Assembly (NCBI GenBank): GCA_002493595.1 | Contig: DKZG01000015.1 | Location: forward strand, 17,670-81,669 | DNA: 64,000 nucleotides | From: Ruminococcaceae bacterium UBA7080 | GTDB taxonomy: Bacteria; Bacillota; Clostridia; Oscillospirales; Acutalibacteraceae | Direction: 5' to 3' | In this document: piece after piece, positions 42,238-50,278 of the stretch | How positions within the stretch are numbered: the stretch's first letter is position 1 | Layout: every line of letters begins with the position of its first letter | Made by a program: the position numbers and the translations under genes | Notes under the pieces: model-generated | What the model was told of the DNA's origin: nothing | Seen by the model: only the letters and a program-made list of their open reading frames with translations | Databases searched by the model: none

Positions 42238-44454
42238 TCACCTTCTATCTAACCATACATCTTTAATTTTTGTTTTTGCCATAGTGTTTTCAGTATAATA
42301 TTTATATATCGTTCCACTACGGGTAATCGTAAAGTCTCCACTAAGATAAACAACATCTTCAAGAATTATTTTGTCGCTGTCATATCTTAATAACGAATGT
42401 GATTCATCGATATAATCGCCAAAAGAAAAATCTATACAATTCAGGTTTTCATAAGTGCTTATTCCACTATCACTACTAAAATAGTATAATATTCCGTTCG
42501 TGTCCATTGCCGTTATTTGAATGCTGCAACCCGATGCGCCAACAAAATAACCCACAGCTATATTGACCTTTTTAATATTTTTTAAAGAATTCAAAAAATC
42601 TTTAGCCGATTTGCTATAGCTGTTATTATCATAAAATGTAGCAACAACAGTACCGTCGCTTTTAAGCCCGACAATAGCAGCATCCTCTAAACCACCATAT
42701 CCATAGCGTTCAGCACCATATGAAAAAGATATAATATCGGTCCAATTACTTACTTCTTCCAGCCATGAATCAGTATCTTTTTCATTACCCGGATTTTGTA
42801 TATTTCCGTATACTAATTTGCCTTCATTTGTAAGGGCAATACTTGTACTGTTAAATGGTGCAGATATTTGAATAATATTTTCCCAATCGGCCTCCAATCT
42901 ATTGTTTATCGCCGAATTTGCAACATATCCGTCTTCATACAAAGCGTATAAAGGCACACCAGCGGCTATAGATACTATTTCCCCGTGTTCATTGATTCTG
43001 ATACCGTCATTAGCATTTCCGGGATTATAATCAAATGTTTCAACAGATCCGTTTGCCGAAATATAATATGCACCGTGTGAAGAGGCACTTAAATTGATTT
43101 CAACTGCCACCGTAGCAAGACTTTCCCGCCATGCAAGCTCTGCTTTTTTCTGCATTTCGGCAGAATCTTTGTAGCCATTCATATCTCTGAGCGCCCATGC
43201 GGCTTCAGGATAGTTTCCGTCATAATAAAGCTGCATAGCTGCTTCATATTTTTCATTTTGAATGCGTTCTTCGTTCGCAGCTTTCTCGTCCTCAATGCGC
43301 TTTTCTTCTGCATTCAGTGAGTTTTCTTTCATTTCATCTGCATTTTTATATCCTGAAATCGCGCCAAAAGCGTCGGCTGCACCGGTGTAATCACCATTTT
43401 CATATAATTTCAAAGCAGCTTGATATGCTTTATCATTATTTATGTACGATTTTACAAACGGAAATGATATTAGTCCGCCTACAAGTAATATTCCGCCCAA
43501 GACAGCAGCAGTAATGCCGAGTGTCTTTTTTTGTTTTTTCCGTTTTGCAGCAAGCATAACAGGAAGAGGAATCAGTTTTTTGATTCCTCTGATCAGTTCC
43601 TGTTCAAAGCCCTCCTTCTTCATATTCTGCGCTGACAGGATAGCAAACTCCTCCGGCAGATCTGACTCAGACATATCAAAATACAGAGGAATAAGTTCTT
43701 TGGATGGATCGCTTTGACGAAGCGTTAAAAATCTGCTCCACTCGTTTTTTACCCATACTGATTCTATATATTCTTTTGAAGAGCAAACCGTCAGCATGAC
43801 TTTACTGGAGGAAAGAGCCGCATAGATATATGGCTCGTACTGTGTTCCCAGTTTATCCTCCAGCGTTATTCTTGAAAAGAATACTTTATATCCTTCAGCA
43901 GTTAGCTTTTCATACAATTCCTGTGCTGCCACACTGTCACGGCTTCGGTTTCCTTCTGCATCCGTTTCTTTATAGGAAATGAAGATATCAAACGGCTTTT
44001 CTTTTCTTGAAAGAGCAAGAATACCTTTTTGAATGTTGTTTATAGTTTCGGCGTTGTCCTTATAAAGCGACGCCTTGTCTGGGGTCGATAATTCGATTGC
44101 TTTTTGATAGTTTGTATCGTTGAGAATAGAAGAAAAATGTGTACGGTTACAAGTGGGGATATATTTCCCGGTCTGCGGATCGCATACAAAAGTAACACCG
44201 TATTTGCAAAGCACTAAATCCCAATAAAACTCAGGATCATTAGGATTTGATGCTACCAACTGATTAAAGATATTTTCTGCCTTATCGTATTCGCTGACAG
44301 ATAAATAATGATTTCCACGTTCAAATAAAATTCGACCGGAATCATCTGAGAACCGAGGCAAAACCTGTTTTGTTCCGCAATATTCGCATACGGCAATTTG
44401 GGTCTTCGGATCGACCGTCATGCTTCCGCCGCATATTTTACACTTGTATACCAT
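42238..44454 (-). CDS. Zinc-ribbon/TIR/TM/TPR protein, TIR site intact
   Basis: 738 residues. Zinc ribbon (CKIC...CEYC, 5-26), a TPR-like region (about 40-140), a TIR domain (about 154-293; FDIFISYKETDAEGNRSRDS, FFSRITLEDK), one transmembrane helix (about 311-333), two GYKxx TPR-like repeats (about 343-435), and an external beta-rich domain with repeated SxxxTxxG-type blades. The likely catalytic Glu is E238 (SVWVKNEW), at the position of the NADase Glu of SARM1/TIR enzymes. The TIR and zinc ribbon should be cytoplasmic. The family is widespread in Firmicutes; its job is not established. GGAGG lies upstream. Confidence 0.82.
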   Translation of the reverse strand: MVYKCKICGGSMTVDPKTQIAVCEYCGTKQVLPRFSDDSGRILFERGNHYLSVSEYDKAENIFNQLVASNPNDPEFYWDLVLCKYGVTFVCDPQTGKYIPTCNRTHFSSILNDTNYQKAIELSTPDKASLYKDNAETINNIQKGILALSRKEKPFDIFISYKETDAEGNRSRDSVAAQELYEKLTAEGYKVFFSRITLEDKLGTQYEPYIYAALSSSKVMLTVCSSKEYIESVWVKNEWSRFLTLRQSDPSKELIPLYFDMSESDLPEEFAILSAQNMKKEGFEQELIRGIKKLIPLPVMLAAKRKKQKKTLGITAAVLGGILLVGGLISFPFVKSYINNDKAYQAALKLYENGDYTGAADAFGAISGYKNADEMKENSLNAEEKRIEDEKAANEERIQNEKYEAAMQLYYDGNYPEAAWALRDMNGYKDSAEMQKKAELAWRESLATVAVEINLSASSHGAYYISANGSVETFDYNPGNANDGIRINEHGEIVSIAAGVPLYALYEDGYVANSAINNRLEADWENIIQISAPFNSTSIALTNEGKLVYGNIQNPGNEKDTDSWLEEVSNWTDIISFSYGAERYGYGGLEDAAIVGLKSDGTVVATFYDNNSYSKSAKDFLNSLKNIKKVNIAVGYFVGASGCSIQITAMDTNGILYYFSSDSGISTYENLNCIDFSFGDYIDESHSLLRYDSDKIILEDVVYLSGDFTITRSGTIYKYYTENTMAKTKIKDVWLDRR

Positions 44455-44466
44455 ATTTTCCTCCGA

Positions 44467-46242
44467 TTATTTTAAGTTAATCCAAATACAGGGACGCACT
44501 CCCTTTGCGTGAACTACGCTGTCACCGTCATCTGAAACAGTTCCGTTTTCAGATACATAAACAGCATTATTTTCAGCTTTTGAGCGAAGCCACCAGTCTT
44601 TATCGCAGGACAAGAGCGACTGTTCCTCGAGTTTTTCGGTTTCTTCTTTGCTAAGCAGGAATACTCTGAAATTTTCACCGTCTGTATTCGTCTCTAAAAC
44701 TTGTGCGTATTGATTCTCTGAGAATGACTCTATGAATTCTCCGTTAAGCCATTTGCAAAGAGAACTTTCATTCCAGCTAACATTTTTTATTTCGTTATTA
44801 TAAGGAAGCTCACAAACAACATTTTTCGCAATAAGCAGCATTTTATTTTCGTCTGACTCTATTACCTGCCATGCAATAGGTTCACCTTTATATGATCCGA
44901 AGTATACGGACTCATCTTCAGACAAACGATTATTTATCTGCTCGATTTTTTGTTTACTGTCCTTATATTCGCCCAATTCCCGATACAGCTTAATAGCTTC
45001 AAGATAATTTTGATCATTAAACTGTTTTTCGGCAAGAGCATATTTGTTATCAGTTACTGCTAATTTTACGGATTCAATCATTTCTTTGCTGTTTTTATAA
45101 GTGTCAAGCTCTTCAAAAACAACGATTGCTTCTTCATATTTTTTGTCCTCAAACAGCTTTTGAGCTTCAAGATATTTCTTTTCCTTTACAGCATCTTTCA
45201 CCGTCTCAATCATTTCGATACTGTCTTTATATGAAGCAAGTTTGGTGAAAGCTTCAATTGCTTCATCAAATTTTCCATCTTCAAACAACGCCAGCGCCGC
45301 TTGATACTCTCTTTCATTGATTGCTTCATTAGCGACCTCAACCATTTTGGTGCTGTCACTGAAATCTCCGAGAGATTCAAAAACTACTATTGCATCTTCA
45401 TATTTTTCTTCTTCATATAAAGCCATTGCGGTTTTATATTTGTTGCTCGGAACAACAACAAAACCAACAACTAATGCAACTGTAGCAAGTACGGCTAATA
45501 TACTTATCGTTACAGTTACATACTTAATTCCGGAATTATCAGTTTCTGTCTTTTCTTCTTTTACATTTTTGAGCATTTTACATTTCTGATTTCGTTCTTT
45601 CAGAAGATCGCTGATGCACTCTATTTCATTATCTGCCTTTTCCTTGTCGGAAATATCCGATTTAAGCATAACAACTTTTGATTCGATTTGTTTTTCAAGT
45701 TCGCTAAGCATAGAATGGCTCATAGGATCACTGAAGCGAAAATCCTCTTGCAGCCGCTCAATTTTATTCTGAGTTTCCGCATCTTCGGCTTTTATTGAAG
45801 CAAGTACTGATTGTATATTCTTCAGGAAGAACACTTTTTGAGCAACATGAGCTTCCTGTTTTTCGATAGATTCACCGGCTGCCTTGGAACATAGCACTGT
45901 AATGATAAAAAATCCGGTTAAAACACAGTTGCTTATAAGCGCTGCCAAATACGGTACGTTAAAATTGGTTATCTGCCATATTCCGTCAGCAAATTGTATA
46001 ATAAAATACATCCATCCGATTTTTGCAACAGACAGCCGTAAAAAAGTACGGCTGGAATCTTCTGTATTAAAAAGAAACAGAATACAAACAAGCATTAAAG
46101 CGGTTGCCAATGTTACAAAGCTATATCCAAGCCAAAAAGTAACAGTATGATCCACCGGCAGTAAAAATGCAACGGCATTAAAAACAGCCAGCACAATAAG
46201 CGCACAAACGGCAGAAATTCCTTTTTTCTTATTAAATCCCAT
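44467..46242 (-). CDS. Multi-TM, coiled-coil, TPR-repeat protein with DUF6273-like domain
   Basis: 591 residues. Four hydrophobic segments near the N-terminus (about 10-117), a coiled coil (about 120-225), another transmembrane helix (about 238-262), four TPR-like repeats of about 36 residues (each with an EEAIxxFxxLxxYKDS pattern, about 266-430), and a C-terminal DUF6273-like domain (IAWQVIESDENKMLLIA, then WLN and WWLRS). The repeats match those of the two TIR proteins, suggesting that the external parts interact. AGGAG lies upstream of the ATG. It is second in the SPFH-TIR operon. Confidence 0.75.
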   Translation of the reverse strand: MGFNKKKGISAVCALIVLAVFNAVAFLLPVDHTVTFWLGYSFVTLATALMLVCILFLFNTEDSSRTFLRLSVAKIGWMYFIIQFADGIWQITNFNVPYLAALISNCVLTGFFIITVLCSKAAGESIEKQEAHVAQKVFFLKNIQSVLASIKAEDAETQNKIERLQEDFRFSDPMSHSMLSELEKQIESKVVMLKSDISDKEKADNEIECISDLLKERNQKCKMLKNVKEEKTETDNSGIKYVTVTISILAVLATVALVVGFVVVPSNKYKTAMALYEEEKYEDAIVVFESLGDFSDSTKMVEVANEAINEREYQAALALFEDGKFDEAIEAFTKLASYKDSIEMIETVKDAVKEKKYLEAQKLFEDKKYEEAIVVFEELDTYKNSKEMIESVKLAVTDNKYALAEKQFNDQNYLEAIKLYRELGEYKDSKQKIEQINNRLSEDESVYFGSYKGEPIAWQVIESDENKMLLIAKNVVCELPYNNEIKNVSWNESSLCKWLNGEFIESFSENQYAQVLETNTDGENFRVFLLSKEETEKLEEQSLLSCDKDWWLRSKAENNAVYVSENGTVSDDGDSVVHAKGVRPCIWINLK

Positions 46243-46273
46243 TTCAATTCTCCTTTAATTCACTAAAATATTT

Positions 46274-47380
46274 TTATAAATTTTTAAGAAGCGCGTTCTT
46301 TTCAGCAGCGAACTCTTCTTCTGACAGAATTCCACTGTCTTTCATCAGCTTTAACTTTTCGAGCTTGATTTTAAAGTTTTCAAGACCATCATCTGTCTTT
46401 GGCGCAGGTTGTGATGTAGGGAGCGTTTCATTCATAATATTTCCCACACTTTTTGCAACTCCGCCCATCATTCCAAGCCCTATTCCGAGATTAGTCATAT
46501 CTCCGCCGCCTTCATTTTGTGCAAGATCACGGGCAACCTCAAAACTGCGCTCTTGTTGATATGTATATCCTTCCTGCGCTCGCTTTTGGGCAATAGCCTG
46601 AGATTCAATAACTATTTTCTGCGCTTCGGTTTGCTGCTCAATAATTCCTATTCTTTGTTTAAGTTGTGCCTCTGCAATATCAGAATACTGGTGAATGTGG
46701 ATATCCTTGAATTTTTCATATGCGGTTTCGCCCTCCGGCTTTGCAATATTTGTAACAAAAAATTTATTAAGGGTAATGCCGTATTCCTCAAAATCGGGTT
46801 GAAGCGATATTTTCAGATTGGATGAAAATTCATCCATATGTGCATCTGCTTCAAAAATAGTGTACGGCGCATTTTGCATTGTCGATGCAATATACGGCTT
46901 GATTTTTGACATTAGCAGAGAGCGAAACATTGCAACTAAGTTTTCCTGTGTAAGAATTGTTTCTGTTCCAACCAGCTTGACGAGCAGCCGTCTCGAATCA
47001 CTGACAGATAAAGTCATTTCGCCGGATGCTCCGATTTGAAGCGGGAATTTATATGTCGGTTCCATGTATTGAACTTGACTGTCCGTACCCCATTTTATCG
47101 CCATTTGCTGCGCTTTGTTGATGAAGTATACTTCACAATGAAACGGAGTTCTTCCGCCTGTCGGAAGATTAAGAAAGTGTTTTATCAGCGGAATATTTTG
47201 TGTTGAGAGCGTATATCTTCCCGCTTCAAACACATCAAGTGCCTGACCGTTTTTAAAGAATACTGCTTCTTGTGATTCGTGTACAATCAATTGTGACATT
47301 GTGTTGAAATCTTTAATCTTAGACTTCCAAACAAATGTTGTATTGTCTCCCTCATACTTAATTATTTTTGCAAGAGCCAT
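46274..47380 (-). CDS. SPFH/Band-7-type protein with SHOCT tail (YdjI-like)
   Basis: A 368-residue protein. The SPFH domain covers about 20-240 (HESQEAVFFKNGQALDVFEAGRYTLSTQN is typical). A long Gln/Glu-rich coiled coil follows, with a glycine-rich stretch and a C-terminal SHOCT-like helix pair (KLMKDSGILSEEEFAAEK). SPFH proteins form scaffolds and microdomains at membranes. It has no N-terminal signal. It is first in the TIR operon, so it probably organises the TIR proteins at the membrane. The start is ATG at 47380 with AGGAGG ten bases upstream; a TTG two codons earlier is possible. Confidence 0.82.
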   Translation of the reverse strand: MALAKIIKYEGDNTTFVWKSKIKDFNTMSQLIVHESQEAVFFKNGQALDVFEAGRYTLSTQNIPLIKHFLNLPTGGRTPFHCEVYFINKAQQMAIKWGTDSQVQYMEPTYKFPLQIGASGEMTLSVSDSRRLLVKLVGTETILTQENLVAMFRSLLMSKIKPYIASTMQNAPYTIFEADAHMDEFSSNLKISLQPDFEEYGITLNKFFVTNIAKPEGETAYEKFKDIHIHQYSDIAEAQLKQRIGIIEQQTEAQKIVIESQAIAQKRAQEGYTYQQERSFEVARDLAQNEGGGDMTNLGIGLGMMGGVAKSVGNIMNETLPTSQPAPKTDDGLENFKIKLEKLKLMKDSGILSEEEFAAEKNALLKNL

Positions 47381-47413
47381 ATACAAAAATCCTCCTAAAA
47401 TTACATACTATAT

Positions 47414-47432
47414 AACATAAACCTCATTATGT
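47414..47432. repeat. Left inverted repeat of the invertible promoter
   Basis: AACATAAACCTCATTATGT; perfect inverted copy at 47668-47686. Confidence 0.9.
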
Positions 47433-47588
47433 TGTACTTTTGTAGTTGAATGGCTGTTAGCAAGTAAAAATAGGAATAGAAAAAGAAGCTCTTTCAGAAG
47501 TCTTAAAAAAATAAGCCGAAAGGGCGTTGTTGTCGTGTTAAATTTTGCAACAATTTCTTAACATCATACTTTATCGCAGCAAAAATGC

Positions 47589-47617
47589 TTGAATTTTTTT
47601 GTTTTTTGTAATATAAT
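47589..47617 (+). promoter_or_regulatory. Strong promoter inside the invertible segment
   Basis: TTGAAT, a 17-base spacer and TATAAT, within a very AT-rich stretch. It points to the right, antisense to the recombinase gene and away from the operon. Confidence 0.75.
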
Positions 47618-47667
47618 TTTGTAATATAATAAAATATATAAAATAGGTGAAGTGTAATTATTTCATT

Positions 47668-47686
47668 ACATAATGAGGTTTATGTT
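47668..47686. repeat. Right inverted repeat of the invertible promoter
   Basis: Perfect reverse complement of 47414-47432. Confidence 0.9.
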
Positions 47687-47689
47687 GTG

Positions 47690-47712
47690 TCCGCCGAATC
47701 AGGTGGATTTTT
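47690..47712 (+). terminator. Terminator-like hairpin facing the OFF promoter
   Basis: TCCGCC pairs with GGTGGA (one G-U pair) around a 6-base loop, followed by five T residues. It lies just outside the right inverted repeat and would stop transcripts of the promoter in the present orientation. It ends at the recombinase stop codon. Confidence 0.5.
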
Positions 47713-48557
47713 CATATAATCAACCTCATATTTTCCATACGCTGACGATGCTCGTTACCGGTAGTTATTATGTAAATGCGAGTAGTGTTAATGCTTGAAT
47801 GGCCTAGAATATCGGCAAGTTTAGCGATATCCTTTTCAATGCCGTAAAAGGTGCGTGCAAATAAATGACGAAGATTATGCGGAAATACCTTTGACGGATT
47901 CACCTCTGCTGCAAGGCAGAGGTTCTTCATCTCTCGCCAAATATTTGTACGGCTCATCGGCTTGCCAGTTCTTGTGACAAAGAGCATACCGCTTTTAATC
48001 CCTTGCTCTGCTGCGTAGCGGCTGAGCTTTTTTTGTAATTCTTTCACGATGAAAACCGATCGTGTTTTACCCTTAAGTGATACCGTTGCTTCGCCTTGTC
48101 TTACTGCCTCGACCGTAATAAATTGCAATTCACTCACACGGATACCGGTTCCGCAGATTGTCTGTAGAATCAAATTGAGTCTCTCATTACCTTTCTGTTT
48201 TGCAGTGTGGACAAGCCTCATATACTCCGCTTTGGTTAACTCTTTTTCTTCGGGGCAGTAGATTTGTCGCTGGAGCTTAATAGATTTTACCTTACACTCC
48301 GACCAGCCGAGGAAAGAAAACAGGCTGTTCAGGCTCGCAAGCATTGAATTGATACTGCGAACAGCATAGTTTTCTGCAATAAGTCGGTTCTTGTAAGCGA
48401 TAACAGCCTCTTTTGTCACTTCTGTCCCACCTAAATATGCAATAAACGCCCGTATATCACGGATATACTTTTCAATTGTATTCTCGCTTTTTTCCTCCTC
48501 TCGCAGATAATGTTCAAACCTCTTTGTGATTTTTTCCGTTAAATAATGCCCTTTCAT
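47712..48557 (-). CDS. Tyrosine recombinase, probable promoter invertase
   Basis: A 281-residue protein. The N-terminal SAM-like core-binding domain (about 8-85) is followed by a catalytic domain with all key residues: R140 (GTGIRVSE), K164 (LKGKTR), H227 and R230 (HNLRH), H253 (LGHSS) and Y262. There is no extra arm-binding domain, as in XerC/D-like invertases. GGAGG lies ten bases before the ATG. Its 3' end lies 26 bases from the right inverted repeat, so it is the natural candidate for flipping the promoter segment. It could instead be an element integrase, but the serine recombinase fits that role better. Confidence 0.85.
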   Translation of the reverse strand: MKGHYLTEKITKRFEHYLREEEKSENTIEKYIRDIRAFIAYLGGTEVTKEAVIAYKNRLIAENYAVRSINSMLASLNSLFSFLGWSECKVKSIKLQRQIYCPEEKELTKAEYMRLVHTAKQKGNERLNLILQTICGTGIRVSELQFITVEAVRQGEATVSLKGKTRSVFIVKELQKKLSRYAAEQGIKSGMLFVTRTGKPMSRTNIWREMKNLCLAAEVNPSKVFPHNLRHLFARTFYGIEKDIAKLADILGHSSINTTRIYIITTGNEHRQRMENMRLII

Positions 48558-48680
48558 TTTTGATTTACCTCCGGATATTTGTATCTTTATTGTACCCGAA
48601 AAGTATGATTTGAAATTGTCCTTTTCATTTTAGATAAGAATTATCATAAAGTCGAATGTGCGAAATACACGCATAAAGAT

Positions 48681-48727
48681 AGCCCCGATGAGTTCAGCTT
48701 TTGTCTGCTCTCATCGGGGCTTTTTCT
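48681..48727 (+). terminator. Strong terminator hairpin
   Basis: A 12-bp perfect stem, AGCCCCGATGAG with CTCATCGGGGCT, then TTTTCTGTTTTT. No plus-strand gene precedes it closely, so it may insulate the transfer genes from cargo transcription or be left from a former neighbour. Confidence 0.85.
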
Positions 48728-48776
48728 GTTTTTAGCAAATGGGATTCATTTTTAAAGAAAAATATGATAAAATATT

Positions 48777-48805
48777 TTGTAATTACAGGAACAATATTTT
48801 ATTAT
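48777..48805 (+). promoter_or_regulatory. Possible promoter of the sigma-like HTH gene
   Basis: TTGTAA, a 17-base spacer and TATTAT. A palindrome (AGAGAA, CAATAT, TTCTCT at 48824-48841) lies between it and the ribosome binding site and could be an operator. Confidence 0.4.
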
Positions 48806-48857
48806 TTACACCGTTTAATATATAGAGAACAATATTTCTCTGGAAAGGAGGGCAAAA

Positions 48858-49760
48858 ATGCCTATATTATTAAAACGAAGAAACGGAGAGATTACGCCGT
48901 TTCGTAATGCCGAATTTATTCCGGCATACTACTTTATCCCCAAATCCATGCTTGCACAGTGCGGAGCGGAGCTACGCAATATCCCACGCAATCCGAGAAA
49001 GCTGCTGCTTGATTGGAATGCTATCGCTACTGTGGAAAGTGACCTGTTTCAGTTACTCATCATCGACGCTTACGCTTTTATGGTATGGCCGTTTATGGGG
49101 CTGGGTGCAAAGCGAGAGATCTATTCCGGATATGAGCCGTCTTGGATCTTAGCGCACTCCCCGGCATATTGGATACAGGAAATGACCGATGAGAAGATTA
49201 TTCCGACCTCTAAGGAATTGTTAGATAACGGCGGTATAGACTTTGATTTCGGCTATGTATCCGAAGCAGAAATCGAGCATTTCTTTGACTGGCTTGTTCC
49301 GCAGGCAATGGCGCATCATAACATGAAAGCTGTCATTGAAACGGCAAAGGAATACCGCTGCTTTGAAGATTTCGACCATCGCCGCAGTCGGCAAAAGACG
49401 GACTTCTTTAGAGAGTGGTATCACACCCGTACCAAGCATCCGCAAATATCTTTGGAGTCTTTTCAAGAAGATTATGCAGAAATGCATGACGGTATGGAAT
49501 GGGATGTGCCTGACGAGAGCCTTGATTTAGAACTTGAAGCGGTAGATCAGGTTCAGGTAGATACTTTTCTGAAAACGCTCACCGAAAAGGATAAGCAGAT
49601 ACTTGAAATGCGTATGGATGGATTCACCCTTGAAGAAATTGCAGATAAACTCGGGTATGCAAATCACAGCGGCGTTTTGAAACGAATCCGCAAAGTCGGA
49701 CAGGCTTATGAAAAATTCACCGGTGTGGATTACGAATTCCACAACAAAAAGATAATCTGA
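48858..49760 (+). CDS. Sigma-70 region-4-like HTH protein of the mobile element
   Basis: 300 residues. The N-terminal two thirds show no family that I can name. The C-terminal part (about 232-275) is a sigma-region-4-like helix-turn-helix: LTEKDKQILEMRMDGFTLEE, then IADKLGY. It probably controls transcription of the element. GGAGGG lies upstream of the ATG; a terminator follows. Genes of this type stand at the same place in Tn4451-like elements. Confidence 0.7.
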   Translation: MPILLKRRNGEITPFRNAEFIPAYYFIPKSMLAQCGAELRNIPRNPRKLLLDWNAIATVESDLFQLLIIDAYAFMVWPFMGLGAKREIYSGYEPSWILAHSPAYWIQEMTDEKIIPTSKELLDNGGIDFDFGYVSEAEIEHFFDWLVPQAMAHHNMKAVIETAKEYRCFEDFDHRRSRQKTDFFREWYHTRTKHPQISLESFQEDYAEMHDGMEWDVPDESLDLELEAVDQVQVDTFLKTLTEKDKQILEMRMDGFTLEEIADKLGYANHSGVLKRIRKVGQAYEKFTGVDYEFHNKKII

Positions 49761-49797
49761 TACACCTATTGATGTAAGATCGGTAGGTGTATTTTTG
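49760..49797 (+). terminator. Terminator of the sigma-like gene
   Basis: A 9-bp stem, ATACACCTA with TAGGTGTAT, followed by TTTT. Confidence 0.8.
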
Positions 49798-49867
49798 CGT
49801 TTAAAACAGGCTATGAAGGAAAGATTAAAAAAGAGATAGAAATCAGTGTCCTACAGTATAGCAAGCA

Positions 49868-49936
49868 GGGAAAATGTACTGAACATTTTCCCGTCAGAGC
49901 CGTGGTCGGCTCAATCTTTAGGGGAATTCTTCCCCT
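49868..49936. other. Candidate origin of transfer: three consecutive hairpins
   Basis: Perfect inverted repeats at 49868-49892 (GGGAAAATGT arms), 49897-49912 (GAGCCG arms) and 49920-49936 (AGGGGAA arms), directly upstream of mobC and the relaxase gene, where oriT lies in mobilizable elements. The nick site is not identified. Confidence 0.5.
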
Positions 49937-49975
49937 AATACCCCTGAGATAAAATTTAAGAAAGAAGGAATGTGA

Positions 49976-50278
49976 ATGCCAAACAAAAATGATTCAACCG
50001 TTTCTTTCCGCACCACGAAACGGGACAAGGATCGAATCAAACAACTTGCTAAAAAGTGCGGATTGAGTCAAACAGAATATATCAAGCAAAGAGCATTAGG
50101 GTATGAGCCAAGAGCCGTGCCGCCGGATGCTCTTTTTCTTTTGCTTGAAAAGATCGGTGAGCTTGAAAACAAATGCAACTCGGAAGAATTAAATGCTGAA
50201 ATTAGTAAGCTTTTGACAGAAATCTCAAATAAATTATTGCTACCCGGAAAGGAGCGTGATACGCCGTGGCAGTCGTAG
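49976..50278 (+). CDS. mobC: MobC-like relaxosome protein
   Basis: A 100-residue protein. The N-terminal part (VSFRTTKRDKDRIKQLAKKC, then GLSQTEYIKQRAL) is a ribbon-helix-helix-like DNA-binding region seen in MobC/plasmid mobilization proteins. It should bind oriT and help the relaxase. AAGGA lies upstream of the ATG. It overlaps the relaxase gene by 13 bases. Confidence 0.8.
   Translation: MPNKNDSTVSFRTTKRDKDRIKQLAKKCGLSQTEYIKQRALGYEPRAVPPDALFLLLEKIGELENKCNSEELNAEISKLLTEISNKLLLPGKERDTPWQS

Larger units (their letters stand above)
47414..47686. other. Candidate invertible DNA segment (promoter inverton)
   Basis: A 273-bp unit: perfect 19-bp inverted repeats enclose 235 bp without a gene but with a strong outward promoter at one side. 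A tyrosine recombinase gene ends 26 bases beyond the right repeat. Inversion would turn the promoter toward the SPFH-TIR operon, with a leader of roughly 95 bases. As sequenced it faces the other way. I see no strong promoter pointing toward the operon in this orientation. Confidence 0.75.
48558..48857. other. Intergenic region between recombinase and sigma-like gene
   Basis: Holds the ribosome binding site of the minus-strand recombinase, a strong hairpin (48681-48727), a weak plus-strand promoter (48777-48805) and a short palindrome (48824-48841). No coding region is visible. Confidence 0.6.

Noticed and set aside
40365..47380. The TIR operon as Thoeris or CBASS
   Set aside because: There is no ThsA-like SIR2/SLOG partner and no cyclic-nucleotide synthase; domain order (zinc ribbon, TIR, TM, TPR) is different.
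47712..48557. The tyrosine recombinase as integrase of the 17-kb element
   Set aside because: It lies in the middle of the element next to the 19-bp inverted repeats, while a large serine recombinase lies at the element end. Not excluded, but less likely.
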